Shown piece after piece: positions 42,691 to 52,136 of a stretch of 64,000 nucleotides of DNA. The translations under genes were made by a program, and so were the position numbers. Each line of letters opens with the position of its first letter. Position 1 is the first letter of the stretch. This DNA is from Aquimarina sp. Aq107 (lineage in GTDB: Bacteria > Bacteroidota > Bacteroidia > Flavobacteriales > Flavobacteriaceae). The notes beneath the pieces are model-generated. The model searched no databases, had not been told where the DNA came from, and saw only the letters and a program-made list of their open reading frames with translations. The stretch is taken from contig NZ_OX030782.1 of assembly GCF_943733665.1 (NCBI RefSeq), positions 5,318,501 through 5,382,500 of the forward strand, in the 5' to 3' direction.

Positions 42691-43627
42691 ATGAAAGGAC
42701 CACTTTTTTACTCTAAGATATTATTGTTTGGAGAATATGGGATAATTAAAGACTCGAAAGGACTTTCTATACCCTATAACTTCTTCAAAGGAGCTTTAAA
42801 AGTATCAGATAATCCTGATGAACAAGCAACTAAATCCAATAAAAGTTTAATTGATTTCACTAGTTATTTAGAGAGTGTTCAAGATAAAAATATCGTAGAA
42901 TTCGATTTAGAAAGATTGAAAAACGATGTAGCATCTGGGATGTATTTTGATAGTAGTATTCCTCAAGGATATGGAGTGGGTAGTAGTGGGGCACTTGTAG
43001 CAGCAATTTATGATAAATACGCTACGGATAAGATTACGGTTTTAGAAAACCTTACTCGTGATAAATTGCTAAGATTGAAAGAGATTTTCGGACTCATGGA
43101 GTCGTTTTTTTCATGGAAGTAGTTCTGGTTTGGATCCTTTAAACAGTTATTTAAGTCTTCCAATTCTAATTAATTCTAAAGATAATATAGAACCGGCAGG
43201 AATTCCGTCGCAAAGTGTGGATCATAAAAAGGGAGCTGTATTTTTATTGGATAGTGGTATTGTAGGGGAAACTGCTCCTATGGTAAGCATTTTTATGGAA
43301 AGCATGAAGCAAGAGGGATTTCGATCAATGCTTAAGAATCAGTTTGTTAAGCATACTGATGCTTGTGTTGATGACTTTTTAAAAGGAGATATAAAATCAT
43401 TGTTTTCTAATATTAAACAGTTGTCTAATGTTGTATTAGATAATTTTAAACCAATGATTCCTAAGCAGTTTCATGCATTATGGAAAAACGGGATAGAAAC
43501 TAATGATTATTATCTTAAATTATGTGGTTCTGGAGGCGGCGGTTATATATTAGGTTTTACCCAAGATTTTAACAAAGCCCAAACTGCGCTAAAAGATTAT
43601 AAATTAGAAGTGGTATACAACTTTTAA
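42691..43627 (+). pseudogene. Mevalonate kinase (GHMP kinase), broken by one extra T in a homopolymer
   Basis: The first frame (42691-43122) has the GHMP start LLFGEYGIIKDSKGLSIPY and the ATP loop PQGYGVGSSGALVAA, then ends in FFSWK. The second frame (from 43130) begins inside GLDPLNSYLS and holds the C-terminal motif CGSGGGGYILGF. With one T fewer in the seven-T run 43105-43111 the junction reads ESFFHGSSSGLDPLNSYL, which is the conserved HG(x)SSGLD motif. The repaired enzyme is 311 residues. The gene should be essential for the mevalonate route encoded next to it, so I think it is intact in the cell and the extra T is an assembly error. Confidence 0.85.
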
Positions 43628-43642
43628 TAGAACTACAGTAGG

Positions 43643-44551
43643 ATGTTTTCTAGAAAAAATAAACTCATCCTACTCAAATTATTGAGCCTATTTTCTATTG
43701 TTAGAGGATACAATGTACTCATTATTGTTTTAGCTCAATATCTTACTTCGATTTTTATTCTAGCCCCTCACATCCCTTTAAGAGATGTGCTTTTTGATGC
43801 AGATTTGTTTGTTATCGTTTTAGCGTCTGCAGGGGTAATTGCAGCAGGATATATTATCAATAATTTTTATGACAGGGAAAAGGATCTTATAAATAGACCT
43901 CAGAAAACAATGTTAGATCGTTTAGTAAGTCAACGAACTAAATTAACAGGATATTTTGTGCTTAACTTTCTTTCAGTAATATTAGCCAGTTATGTTTCTT
44001 TTAAAGCGGTATTGTTTTTTTCTTTGTACGTCTTTGGGATATGGTTGTATTCTCATAAGCTAAAAAGAATGCCTTTTCTAGGTAATTTCGTAGCATCTAC
44101 GTTGTCAATTACTCCTTTCTTTGCTGTTTTCATTTATTATAAAAATTTTGATGAAGTGATTTTTGTTCACGCTACCTTTTTGTTTTTGATGCTGGTGATG
44201 AGAGAAATGGTGAAAGATCTAGGAAATCTTAGAGGCGATGTAGCTCAAAATTATAAAACGATTCCAATTATTTATGGAGAATCAGCTTCGAAAAAAATGA
44301 TTAGTTTATTAGTGTTAGCTTCGTGTCTGCCTATTTATTTACTACTTACAAAGTATGAAGTAGGCTACATGTATCTTTACTTTTATGTTTGTCTAACATT
44401 ATTGTTGTTATTTCTGATAGCGTTATGGAAATCAGATGGAAGAACACATTATGTATGGTTACACAATATTTTAAAATTAATCATTGTATCTGGAGTATTT
44501 AGTATTGTACTAATTGATGTTAATATGATACTGGATAGACTGCTTTGGTAA
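43643..44551 (+). CDS. UbiA-family prenyltransferase, geranylgeranylglycerol-phosphate type
   Basis: A 302-residue membrane prenyltransferase with about eight helices. The first Asp motif is NNFYDREKDLINRP (about 69-82, NxxxDxxxD) and the second is KDLGNLRGDVAQNYKTIPI. Flavobacterial members are annotated as geranylgeranylglycerol-phosphate geranylgeranyltransferases; the lipid acceptor is not proven. It follows mevalonate kinase after 15 bases and uses isoprenoids from that operon. Confidence 0.85.
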   Translation: MFSRKNKLILLKLLSLFSIVRGYNVLIIVLAQYLTSIFILAPHIPLRDVLFDADLFVIVLASAGVIAAGYIINNFYDREKDLINRPQKTMLDRLVSQRTKLTGYFVLNFLSVILASYVSFKAVLFFSLYVFGIWLYSHKLKRMPFLGNFVASTLSITPFFAVFIYYKNFDEVIFVHATFLFLMLVMREMVKDLGNLRGDVAQNYKTIPIIYGESASKKMISLLVLASCLPIYLLLTKYEVGYMYLYFYVCLTLLLLFLIALWKSDGRTHYVWLHNILKLIIVSGVFSIVLIDVNMILDRLLW

Positions 44552-44553
44552 TA

Positions 44554-44591
44554 AAAAAGCAGCTATATCATTCAGACATAACTGCTCTTTT
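44554..44591 (+). terminator. Possible terminator of the mvaD operon
   Basis: AAAAAGCAG pairs with CTGCT-C-TTTT around a large loop with partial pairing, directly after the UbiA gene. The stem is short and has a bulge. Confidence 0.4.
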
Positions 44592-44615
44592 AAACAAGGT
44601 TTGTTTTAGTAAGTT

Positions 44616-44960
44616 TTAAGCTTCAGGGTTTAATACTTTTAGCTTAATCTTAAATACTTTGTTGCCAGTTTTGATGGCGTCAGTGTTAACTTTTTTGTAA
44701 TTTAATCTAGACTTTACGTACTGTTCTATTGCCTGCTTTTCTGAATCTACTGTAAGGATTACAATTTCTCCTTTAGCATTTAAGATAAACTCAATGTTAG
44801 CTTTAATTTCGTTACTCTCTAATCTAATTTCTGGTCTGTCTAATAAAAGAGCAATTTCATTTCTTAGTTTTTGCTCTGAAGTTTCTTTAGTGTTTTTGTC
44901 ATTAGCAAAAATTTGAGTTGTTGCTAAAATGGCTACTACTAATACAATTAATTTTTTCAT
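44616..44960 (-). CDS. Small secreted TonB C-terminal-like protein
   Basis: A 114-residue protein with a signal peptide (cut near IFAND, about residue 20). The mature part IEFILNAKGEIVILTVDSEKQAIEQYVKSRLNYKKV and KTGNKVFKIKLKV has the strand-helix-strand spacing of the TonB_C fold, without Pro-rich region or anchor. Its role is unknown. It faces the mvaD operon tail to tail. Confidence 0.65.
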   Translation of the reverse strand: MKKLIVLVVAILATTQIFANDKNTKETSEQKLRNEIALLLDRPEIRLESNEIKANIEFILNAKGEIVILTVDSEKQAIEQYVKSRLNYKKVNTDAIKTGNKVFKIKLKVLNPEA

Positions 44961-45417
44961 TTTTTACGTGTTTTTATTTGAGTTATAAAATTTTACTTGT
45001 TTTAATTTTACAAGACAAATGTAGAACCGATACGTAATTATTTTTGAGTTTATATTTTATTAGAATGTATTGCTAAGTTTACCTTTGCGTAAAAAAGAGA
45101 ACGTTTTAACATAAATTGAACTTTGAATAATATATACTTTTTATAAGTTTACTTTGGGAGTATTTAGGAGGATTGATTTTTTTGATGTTAAATTCTCAAG
45201 TCTTAATCTTATTGCGATACGAATAATTGAATTTTTGGATCTGTTTTAATGTTACCATAATGTTAAGTGATGGTTTAACCGTAAAGCGATTGTTTAGGTT
45301 TAAGTGTTTGAAAATCAATTTTTTAAATGTTAATTATTCGTTAACTAAACTCTTAAGGATTTGTGAATAATAACTATAAATCTGGATAAATTTAAAAATC
45401 AATTTTAGACATTCTTT
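44961..45417. other. Divergent AT-rich intergenic region
   Basis: No gene or convincing promoter is seen in these 457 bases between the small secreted protein and the nitrilase. Several short inverted AT words are present but none is long. Confidence 0.5.
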
Positions 45418-46374
45418 ATGAAGGATCAATTACTTACTGTGGCTTTAGCTCAGATATCGCCAGTTTGGTTGGATAAAAGTGCTACACTAGAAAAAATAAA
45501 AAAATCAATTATTGAAGCGGCACAAAAAAATGCAGAGCTTATTGTTTTTGGAGAAACTTTACTGCCTGGATATCCTTTTTGGGTTTCACTAACCGATGGA
45601 GTTCAGTTCGACAATAAGATCCAGAAAGAAATTCATGCTCATTATGCTCAGAATGCAGTAGTTATAGAGCGAGGAGATTTAGACGGAATTTGCGATTTAG
45701 CAAAAGAGAATAATATAGCAATCTATTTAGGTGTTATCGAACGACCATTGGATAGAGGAGGTCATAGTTTATATGCATCTTTAGTTTATATAAATGGGGA
45801 TGGAGAAATTAAATCTGTACATCGTAAGTTGCAACCAACCTATGAAGAAAGATTGACTTGGGCTCCAGGAGATGGCAACGGGCTTCGGGTACATTCGCTT
45901 AAAGCATTTACGGTGGGAGGTTTAAATTGTTGGGAGAACTGGATGCCATTACCTAGGGTAGCATTATATGGACAAGGAGAAAACCTACATATTGCTGTTT
46001 GGCCGGGAAGTGATTATAATACTAAAGACATTACTCGTTTTATAGCAAGAGAATCAAGGTCTTATGTTATTTCTGTATCTAGTTTAATGCGAAAAGAGGA
46101 TTTTCCTTCTACGACACCACATTTAGATGAAATTTTGAAAAAAGCACCTGACGTTTTAGGTAATGGTGGTTCCTGTATTGCTGGACCAGATGGAGAGTGG
46201 ATTTTGGAACCTATACTTCATAAAGAAGGCTTGTTAATAGAAACTTTAGACTTTAATCGTGTATTGCAAGAACGCCAGAATTTTGATCCTGTAGGACATT
46301 ACTCCCGACCAGATGTAACGCAGCTTAATGTAAATAGAGAGCGTCAAAGTACTGTTTGGTTTGGTGAAGAATAG
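45418..46374 (+). CDS. Nitrilase-family carbon-nitrogen hydrolase
   Basis: A 318-residue hydrolase with the full Glu-Lys-Cys triad: E46 in VFGETLLPGYPFW, K137 in HRKLQPTYEERLTWAPGDG and C171 in GLNCWENWMPLPR. These sequence patterns match true nitrilases (nitrile to acid plus ammonia) rather than amidases. The substrate is unknown; it stands just before the pseudouridine synthase gene. Confidence 0.93.
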   Translation: MKDQLLTVALAQISPVWLDKSATLEKIKKSIIEAAQKNAELIVFGETLLPGYPFWVSLTDGVQFDNKIQKEIHAHYAQNAVVIERGDLDGICDLAKENNIAIYLGVIERPLDRGGHSLYASLVYINGDGEIKSVHRKLQPTYEERLTWAPGDGNGLRVHSLKAFTVGGLNCWENWMPLPRVALYGQGENLHIAVWPGSDYNTKDITRFIARESRSYVISVSSLMRKEDFPSTTPHLDEILKKAPDVLGNGGSCIAGPDGEWILEPILHKEGLLIETLDFNRVLQERQNFDPVGHYSRPDVTQLNVNRERQSTVWFGEE

Positions 46375-46399
46375 TTGTCATTTCTAAAAACGAAACAAC

Positions 46400-46407
46400 T
46401 ATCTTTG
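46400..46407 (+). promoter_or_regulatory. -7 box of the pseudouridine synthase gene
   Basis: TATCTTTG matches TAnnTTTG, 15 bases before the ATG at 46423, with TTG about 22 bases upstream. Confidence 0.6.
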
Positions 46408-46422
46408 CAAAAAATGTAAGAT

Positions 46423-47262
46423 ATGAGTCGTGGTGATAATTCCAATAGAGGAAAAGGAAGTGGAAGACAAGGTGGAAAACCTAATAGAAAATCATATAGT
46501 AAAGGTAAGGCTCCCATAAAGGGCAATAATAATTCACCTAAGAAGATTTCTGATCCCGATCAAATTCGATTAAATAAGTTTGTCGCTAATTCTGGAGTTT
46601 GCTCTAGAAGAGATGCCGATTTGTATATACAAACAGGAAGTGTTTGGGTAAACGGGAAACCAGTTACCGAAATGGGATATAAGGTTAAATTAACAGATGA
46701 GGTTAAGTTTGATGGTCGATTAATCACACCAGAAAGAAAAGAATATGTGTTGCTTAATAAGCCTAAAGGTTTTGTGACTTCTACAAGTCCGGAGAAAACA
46801 AGAACAGTAATGGATTTAGTTGCTAATGCATCCAAGGCAAGATTAAAACCAGTAGGTAGATTAGAACGAAATACTACAGGTTTGTTACTTTTTACTAATG
46901 ATGTAGATTTAGAAAAGAAGTTAACTCATCATAAAACGGGAGTTCGCAAAATTTTTCATGTAGAGTTGGATCGTAATCTAAAGTTCGAGGATTTTCAGAA
47001 GATAGAAAAAGGTGTGCGATTAGAAGAAGGTTTTATTTCGGTAGATGAGATATCTTATATAGAAGGAGCTGCTAAAAATGAAATTGGGATACAATTAATG
47101 TCTTCAAAAAACGGTATCGTAACTAAACTTTTCGAACATCTTAATTACGGTGTTGTAAAACTAGATAGAGTTATTTTTGCTGGATTAACTAAAAAAGATC
47201 TGCCTAGAGGTCACTGGCGAATACTTACAGAACAAGAGGTGATTAATATGAAAATGATGTAG
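46423..47262 (+). CDS. RluB/RsuA-type rRNA pseudouridine synthase with Glu at the catalytic Asp position
   Basis: A 279-residue protein: a basic, Gly/Asn-rich N-terminal tail (1-40), an S4 RNA-binding domain (IRLNKFVANSGVCSRRDADLYI) and a pseudouridine synthase domain (about 105-270). In the catalytic motif GRLDxxTxGLL, the Asp that attacks uridine is replaced by E148 (GRLERNTTGLLLFTND). If the reading is correct, activity on rRNA is uncertain, or this lineage tolerates Glu. Length and other motifs are normal. Confidence 0.9.
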   Translation: MSRGDNSNRGKGSGRQGGKPNRKSYSKGKAPIKGNNNSPKKISDPDQIRLNKFVANSGVCSRRDADLYIQTGSVWVNGKPVTEMGYKVKLTDEVKFDGRLITPERKEYVLLNKPKGFVTSTSPEKTRTVMDLVANASKARLKPVGRLERNTTGLLLFTNDVDLEKKLTHHKTGVRKIFHVELDRNLKFEDFQKIEKGVRLEEGFISVDEISYIEGAAKNEIGIQLMSSKNGIVTKLFEHLNYGVVKLDRVIFAGLTKKDLPRGHWRILTEQEVINMKMM

Positions 47263-47292
47263 AATTTTTTTATTTTCGCGGAGTATACATTT

Positions 47293-48027
47293 ATGAAGAT
47301 ATATTCTGCACTTAAAATAGGTAACTTTCACACAAATTATTGCGAAGATTTTTTAATAAAAGAACAGCTTAGTTCAAATCGATTTATGATTGCTGTGATG
47401 GACGGTTGTACTATGGGAAAAGAATCTGTATTCGCATCAATTCTTATAGGAAAAATTCTTAGAAATGTAGCTAAAGAGAAGTTTTATACGGATTTTATAG
47501 AAAGTGATTCTTCTGAGTTAGTTTTATGTTTAAAAGAAATCCTTCAAAAACTGTTTAATCAGCTTAAAGTGTTTAAAAATAGTTTAGGTATCGAAACAGA
47601 AGAATTATTATCAACCTTAATTATTGGAATAGTTGATAAAAAGACTTCTACTGGTGAGTTTTTGACAATTGGAGATGGTTTAATTTGTTTTGATAATAAT
47701 GTTATCGAATATGAACAAAATGATAAACCAGATTATTTGGGATATCATTTAAATGAAGATTTTAATTCTTGGTATTTATTACAAAAACAAAGACTATCTA
47801 TAAAATCCTTTAGAGATTTGTCTATCTGTACAGATGGTATTTTTTCTTTTAAAAATTTTAAAAACAAAAAACATCAGAAAAAAGAAATGGAGATTATTCA
47901 GTTTTTATTGAAAGATAAGACAGGAATTGAATATGACTACTTTCTAGAAAAGAAAATTCAAGATTTAGAAATTAGAATGGACCAAATTCTAACAGATGAT
48001 CTTGCTATTATTAGAATTATTGTATGA
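47293..48027 (+). CDS. PP2C-family protein phosphatase
   Basis: A 244-residue metal-dependent phosphatase. PP2C motifs are visible as the N-terminal NYCED (metal-binding ED), AVMDGCTMGKES (MDG), the middle STLIIGIVDK and IGDG, ICTDGIFSF (DG), and the C-terminal DDLAIIRIIV (DD). It is cytosolic and dephosphorylates Ser/Thr. No partner kinase is adjacent. It is convergent with, and meets without a gap, the alpha/beta hydrolase gene. Confidence 0.85.
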   Translation: MKIYSALKIGNFHTNYCEDFLIKEQLSSNRFMIAVMDGCTMGKESVFASILIGKILRNVAKEKFYTDFIESDSSELVLCLKEILQKLFNQLKVFKNSLGIETEELLSTLIIGIVDKKTSTGEFLTIGDGLICFDNNVIEYEQNDKPDYLGYHLNEDFNSWYLLQKQRLSIKSFRDLSICTDGIFSFKNFKNKKHQKKEMEIIQFLLKDKTGIEYDYFLEKKIQDLEIRMDQILTDDLAIIRIIV

Positions 48028-48855
48028 TTAATACCTATCCAACAATTCCTTTAACTCGTCATAATATTGTTTAGAAAGATAAATACCATTATGACCTGCC
48101 CCCTTAATAAGTGTAAGTTCAATTTTATCCGGATATAATTGTTTTAATCGTTTAGAATGTTCTTCTGGTTTAATCAAAAAGTCTTTGGAACCATGAAAAA
48201 CACGAATAGGGCAATTGACTTCTCCTAAAAACTTATACGACGGGATTTCGTAATTAATTAATGATTGTGGAACAGGTGCTATATTTGCTATGAATTCATT
48301 CCAGGCGTAATATGGCGCTTCTAAAATAAGAAGTTTAGGATTATTTTTTGCTGCAGTATATGATGCAAATCCAGTCCCTATGGAATACCCTAATACAATA
48401 ACGTCTTTTTCGTCATAACGAGTTAGGGCATAATCGTATATTTTTTGAGCATCATGATAGAGTTCGGATTCTTCTTCATAGAAACTGTCGCTTTTACCAT
48501 ATCCTCTATAGTCTACGAATAAAACATCAAATTTATTTTCTGTATATAAATACGCTCGCTCTCCCCATTCATGAATAGCTCCTGCATTACCATGAAAATA
48601 TAATATTAACCCTTTGCTAATAGAATCTGTTTTAAATAACAATGCATTTAGATTGATATTCTCTTCTACAGCTATGTTGATCTCTTCAAATGGCTGATCA
48701 AAGGAATACGAATAATCTTTGTCTAATACTTTTGGGTTAAAAAAGAAACGTTCTTGTTTTACATATAAAAAGATATATATAAAGAGAATCAAAATAATAA
48801 TGACTCCTACAAATCGTAATAATCTACGTCCTATTTTTCTAAAATTAATTTTCAA
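48028..48855 (-). CDS. Membrane-anchored alpha/beta hydrolase
   Basis: A 275-residue hydrolase with an N-terminal membrane anchor (about 10-30) and the alpha/beta fold: oxyanion YFHGNAGAIHEW, nucleophile Ser in GYSIGTGFASY, acid Asp in FHGSKDFLIKPEEH and catalytic His in GAGHNGIY. It resembles the BEM46/ABHD13-like family. It is the last gene of the glycosyltransferase operon and overlaps the preceding small secreted gene by 11 bases. Confidence 0.9.
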   Translation of the reverse strand: MKINFRKIGRRLLRFVGVIIILILFIYIFLYVKQERFFFNPKVLDKDYSYSFDQPFEEINIAVEENINLNALLFKTDSISKGLILYFHGNAGAIHEWGERAYLYTENKFDVLFVDYRGYGKSDSFYEEESELYHDAQKIYDYALTRYDEKDVIVLGYSIGTGFASYTAAKNNPKLLILEAPYYAWNEFIANIAPVPQSLINYEIPSYKFLGEVNCPIRVFHGSKDFLIKPEEHSKRLKQLYPDKIELTLIKGAGHNGIYLSKQYYDELKELLDRY

Positions 48856-49288
48856 GATATTGTTGCGTGTTTTTTAGTACAAAAAGGGTTTTTGTCAACT
48901 CTGTAAAAAGTGCAATACCTTCTTCTTTTTTATTAAAAAGCTTGATAGTATTCGCCCCAAATAATTCTAATATTTTATCATTTGATAAAGAGTTAAAATT
49001 GATAAAGAAAGTATCTCCAGAATGATGTTCAATTTCGAAGACTCCCGAATCTATTTTTTTAGAATCTTTAAATAAAGTAAATTGATTTTGCGTAATTTTA
49101 AGCTGATAATCACAATCTAATCTAGTTGAATTAGATTCGCAAAAATGTCTATCCGTTCTATATTTACATAGATCCCAGTTATTTTGTAATAATTCTGTGA
49201 TAGTTGTAGTATCTTGAGAAAACGAAAAGCTACTAATAAATACTGTTATAAGTAGAAAGTGTAGTTTGTTATTTAGTTTAAAACTCAA
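48845..49288 (-). CDS. Small secreted protein of unknown function
   Basis: A 147-residue protein with a signal peptide (cut near SFSQD, about residue 25). The mature part has four Cys in CKYRTDRHFCES and LDCDYQLK and alternating strand-like segments resembling lipocalin-type small secreted proteins. I do not recognise a family. It overlaps both neighbours (4 and 11 bases), so it is firmly part of the glycosyltransferase operon. Confidence 0.7.
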   Translation of the reverse strand: MSFKLNNKLHFLLITVFISSFSFSQDTTTITELLQNNWDLCKYRTDRHFCESNSTRLDCDYQLKITQNQFTLFKDSKKIDSGVFEIEHHSGDTFFINFNSLSNDKILELFGANTIKLFNKKEEGIALFTELTKTLFVLKNTQQYLEN

Positions 49289-50664
49289 GTATAGATAGAT
49301 TTTAATGAAATTTTTGAAGTGTTTTTTAATACTTCAAAAATAAAAATACCAAATACAATACTATATTCCAGAGCAACAAACCATAAATTTTCTTTAAAAT
49401 CAGGGTTGATATACGCCGTGTAGCTACATATAATAAGAAATGACCACCAAATAGGAAATCTATAGTTAGTGAATATACAAAGTGATAAAGGAACTGCTAT
49501 ATACCATGGATGAACGGTAGTCGATAAAAAATAGTAACTACAAATACCAATAACCATAACGGTAATTAATTCTGATGTCTTTTTGTTCTTTCTAAAAAAT
49601 GTGAGAATTAATAGAATTCCAATAACGATTAATGGTAATATCTTTCCTACCGTGCCAATTATATTCCAACCAATGGTTTGATATCCAATCCAACGAATAA
49701 TGTAATAGATACTCGCATTAAATTCAAAGTTCTGAAACCAAAGGCTAATGGTTTTGCTAAAGTTTGCTATGAACTCTGCAGATAAAAAAGGAGTAAATAG
49801 AAGTACAGTAGTTATAATAACAATACTATAAAAACCCACAAGTTTGAAAAAACGATATTTAAGTTTAGATGTATTAAATCCTGTTACGAATTTTTGAAAA
49901 AACAGTGGTAAAAACAGTAAAGGGATTAATTTCACAGATACAGAAAATGCCAGTGCCATTGCTGCCCAATACCAATATCCCTTTTGCAATAAATACAAAG
50001 ACCAAATAATAAAGAATATCATAACTGCCTCAAAATGTAAGTTTCCGGCGAGTTCAATAATAACGAAAGGGTTTAAGATATACCAAAAGATTCTATGCTC
50101 TGGTATATGCAACATTTGCAATAACTTTCTCCCAAAGAAAAAAGTGCCAATATCTGCCAAAATGATTAATAATCTCAAAACAATTGCTGCGCCTAGAATG
50201 CTGTTTCCAGAAAAAAGACCCGCGATAACATAACAAAATTGACTTAAAGGAGGGTAATTTGTATAATGACTGCCATTAAGAGTGCCCATTCCATTATATA
50301 ATTTTTGTGCTTGAGCAATTGGGGCATTACCTTCTGCAATCCATGTTTCTGGTAAGGATAGATAAGGGTTAAATCCTTCCAATAACATTCTGCCATCCCA
50401 AATAAATCTATAAAAATCTTGAGATAGATTAGGTATTGCAAAAAGAAATAATATTCTAAAAGCTAAAGCAATACCTGCTAATAGTTTAATGTTACTAGAA
50501 TTAATTTTAATGATTCTATAGGAAATAAAAAATAAACCAACCCATAAGGCAGACATTTTTACGAAATCAATGCGTTCTAATTGATAAGCAAAACTCCAAT
50601 AAAATATGGTACAAATTAATATTAGTAATATGGAAAACTTATTGTATTTCCATAATTCGTTCAT
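49285..50664 (-). CDS. GT-C type membrane glycosyltransferase (mannosyltransferase-like)
   Basis: A 459-residue integral membrane protein with about twelve helices. The first large loop has the GT-C signature QDFYRFIWDGRMLLEGFNPYLSLP, with the Asp residues that bind the lipid-linked sugar, as in GT87 and MptB-like mannosyltransferases. It probably uses a polyprenyl-phosphate sugar made by the GT2 protein upstream in the same operon. The acceptor is unknown. It shares one base with the neighbouring GT2 gene. Confidence 0.82.
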   Translation of the reverse strand: MNELWKYNKFSILLILICTIFYWSFAYQLERIDFVKMSALWVGLFFISYRIIKINSSNIKLLAGIALAFRILFLFAIPNLSQDFYRFIWDGRMLLEGFNPYLSLPETWIAEGNAPIAQAQKLYNGMGTLNGSHYTNYPPLSQFCYVIAGLFSGNSILGAAIVLRLLIILADIGTFFFGRKLLQMLHIPEHRIFWYILNPFVIIELAGNLHFEAVMIFFIIWSLYLLQKGYWYWAAMALAFSVSVKLIPLLFLPLFFQKFVTGFNTSKLKYRFFKLVGFYSIVIITTVLLFTPFLSAEFIANFSKTISLWFQNFEFNASIYYIIRWIGYQTIGWNIIGTVGKILPLIVIGILLILTFFRKNKKTSELITVMVIGICSYYFLSTTVHPWYIAVPLSLCIFTNYRFPIWWSFLIICSYTAYINPDFKENLWFVALEYSIVFGIFIFEVLKNTSKISLKSIYT

Positions 50665-52136
50665 TATAATTTAGAAGTAACTGATTTAAAGAATACAAAT
50701 CCAAATCCAAGAAATAACATGATATGAAATAGAAACAATCCAAAATCCTGTAGTTTAAAAGCACTATATAAAGCAAAGGCAAAGTAGCACATAAGTAAAG
50801 CTTCAATAATGGTATTTCCAGAAATATTTTTGTTTACATACTTATTTCCTTTCCACGAATCTTTTAAGGTGTTGATATTAAATTTTGGAGTTCTAACAAA
50901 TTCACTTTTCTTTCCAAAATGACCTTCTAAAACTGCCATAGAATTATGTACAGAGAATCCCATAGCTATAGAAAAGAAAGTGAAAAACATTTTTATATAT
51001 TCTATGAAATTCCAAAAACCACCACTATGAATTTTCTTGAATGTATGCCAATAACAGAAGAAAAATATCACAGTACTTAGTGCAAAAAAGGCAATTACAT
51101 TAAAGTACCAGCTAAACATTGGGTTACTATTTTTGATATACATCACAGGAACACTTAATACCGCAACTAATAGTACTAATAAAAACATGCTGCTATTCAA
51201 TAAGTGAAAGAAACTATGAAACTTAGTTTTAAAAGGAACGGTTTTATCTTTAAGCATTTTCCAATACAATTTTTGAAAATTTTCTGCCGCACCCTTATTC
51301 CATCTAAATTGTTGGGAGCGAGCTGCACTAATAACAACAGGTAATTCCGCTGGAGTTTCTACTTCTTCAAGATATTTGAATTTCCATTTTTTTAATTGGG
51401 CTCTATAACTAAGGTCTAAGTCTTCTGTCAGTGTATCACCTTGCCAATTTCCTGCATCCTCAATACATTTTTTTCTCCATACTCCTGCGGTTCCATTGAA
51501 ATTAATAAAGTGATCTTTATAATTTCGTCCTACTTGCTCCATAGTAAAGTGAAAATCCAATGCAAATGCCTGAATTTTAGTTAACATAGAGTAATTTCTA
51601 TTGATATGTCCCCAACGAGTCTGTACAACACCAATATTTTCTTCTTTGAAATAAGGAATTGTCTGCAGCAGCCATTTTTTTCCTGGTAAGAAATCAGCAT
51701 CAAAAATTGCTACGAACTCTCCTTTGGCTATTTTCAATCCTTCTTTTAGAGCACCTGCCTTAAATCCTTTTCGATCTTCTCGGCAAATATGCTGAATGTC
51801 AAGCCCCGTTTTTCGTAGTTTCTCTATTTGAGTAGCAGTGGTATGAACAGATTCATCCGTAGAATCATCTAATACCTGAATTTCTAACTTATCCTTTGGA
51901 TACTCTAATAGCGCAATATTATCAAGTAGTCGTTCCATTACATATAGTTCATTATAAACAGGTAATTGAACTGTTACATAAGGGGTTTCTTCTTCTTTAG
52001 AAAGATCAAAAGTAGGAGATTTGTCATCCAGTTTGCGTGATTTGAGATAGTTGAAAAGTAAATTCAACTGCGCTAAACTGTACAAGAAAATTATTAATAA
52101 CGCTAATGTATAAATAACAATGATAGCAATATCCAT
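50664..52136 (-). CDS. CesA/CslA-like GT2 processive glycosyltransferase
   Basis: A 490-residue membrane protein. The GT2 catalytic core (about 45-300) has VLDDSTDES, FDADFLP, TEDLDLSYR and the processive motif QFRWNKG (QxxRW), flanked by one N-terminal and four or more C-terminal helices. It resembles glucomannan synthase/BcsA-like polymerases. It lacks a PilZ domain, so it is not c-di-GMP regulated in the classical way. The product may be a beta-linked mannan-like chain or glycolipid; inference only. Confidence 0.88.
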   Translation of the reverse strand: MDIAIIVIYTLALLIIFLYSLAQLNLLFNYLKSRKLDDKSPTFDLSKEEETPYVTVQLPVYNELYVMERLLDNIALLEYPKDKLEIQVLDDSTDESVHTTATQIEKLRKTGLDIQHICREDRKGFKAGALKEGLKIAKGEFVAIFDADFLPGKKWLLQTIPYFKEENIGVVQTRWGHINRNYSMLTKIQAFALDFHFTMEQVGRNYKDHFINFNGTAGVWRKKCIEDAGNWQGDTLTEDLDLSYRAQLKKWKFKYLEEVETPAELPVVISAARSQQFRWNKGAAENFQKLYWKMLKDKTVPFKTKFHSFFHLLNSSMFLLVLLVAVLSVPVMYIKNSNPMFSWYFNVIAFFALSTVIFFFCYWHTFKKIHSGGFWNFIEYIKMFFTFFSIAMGFSVHNSMAVLEGHFGKKSEFVRTPKFNINTLKDSWKGNKYVNKNISGNTIIEALLMCYFAFALYSAFKLQDFGLFLFHIMLFLGFGFVFFKSVTSKL

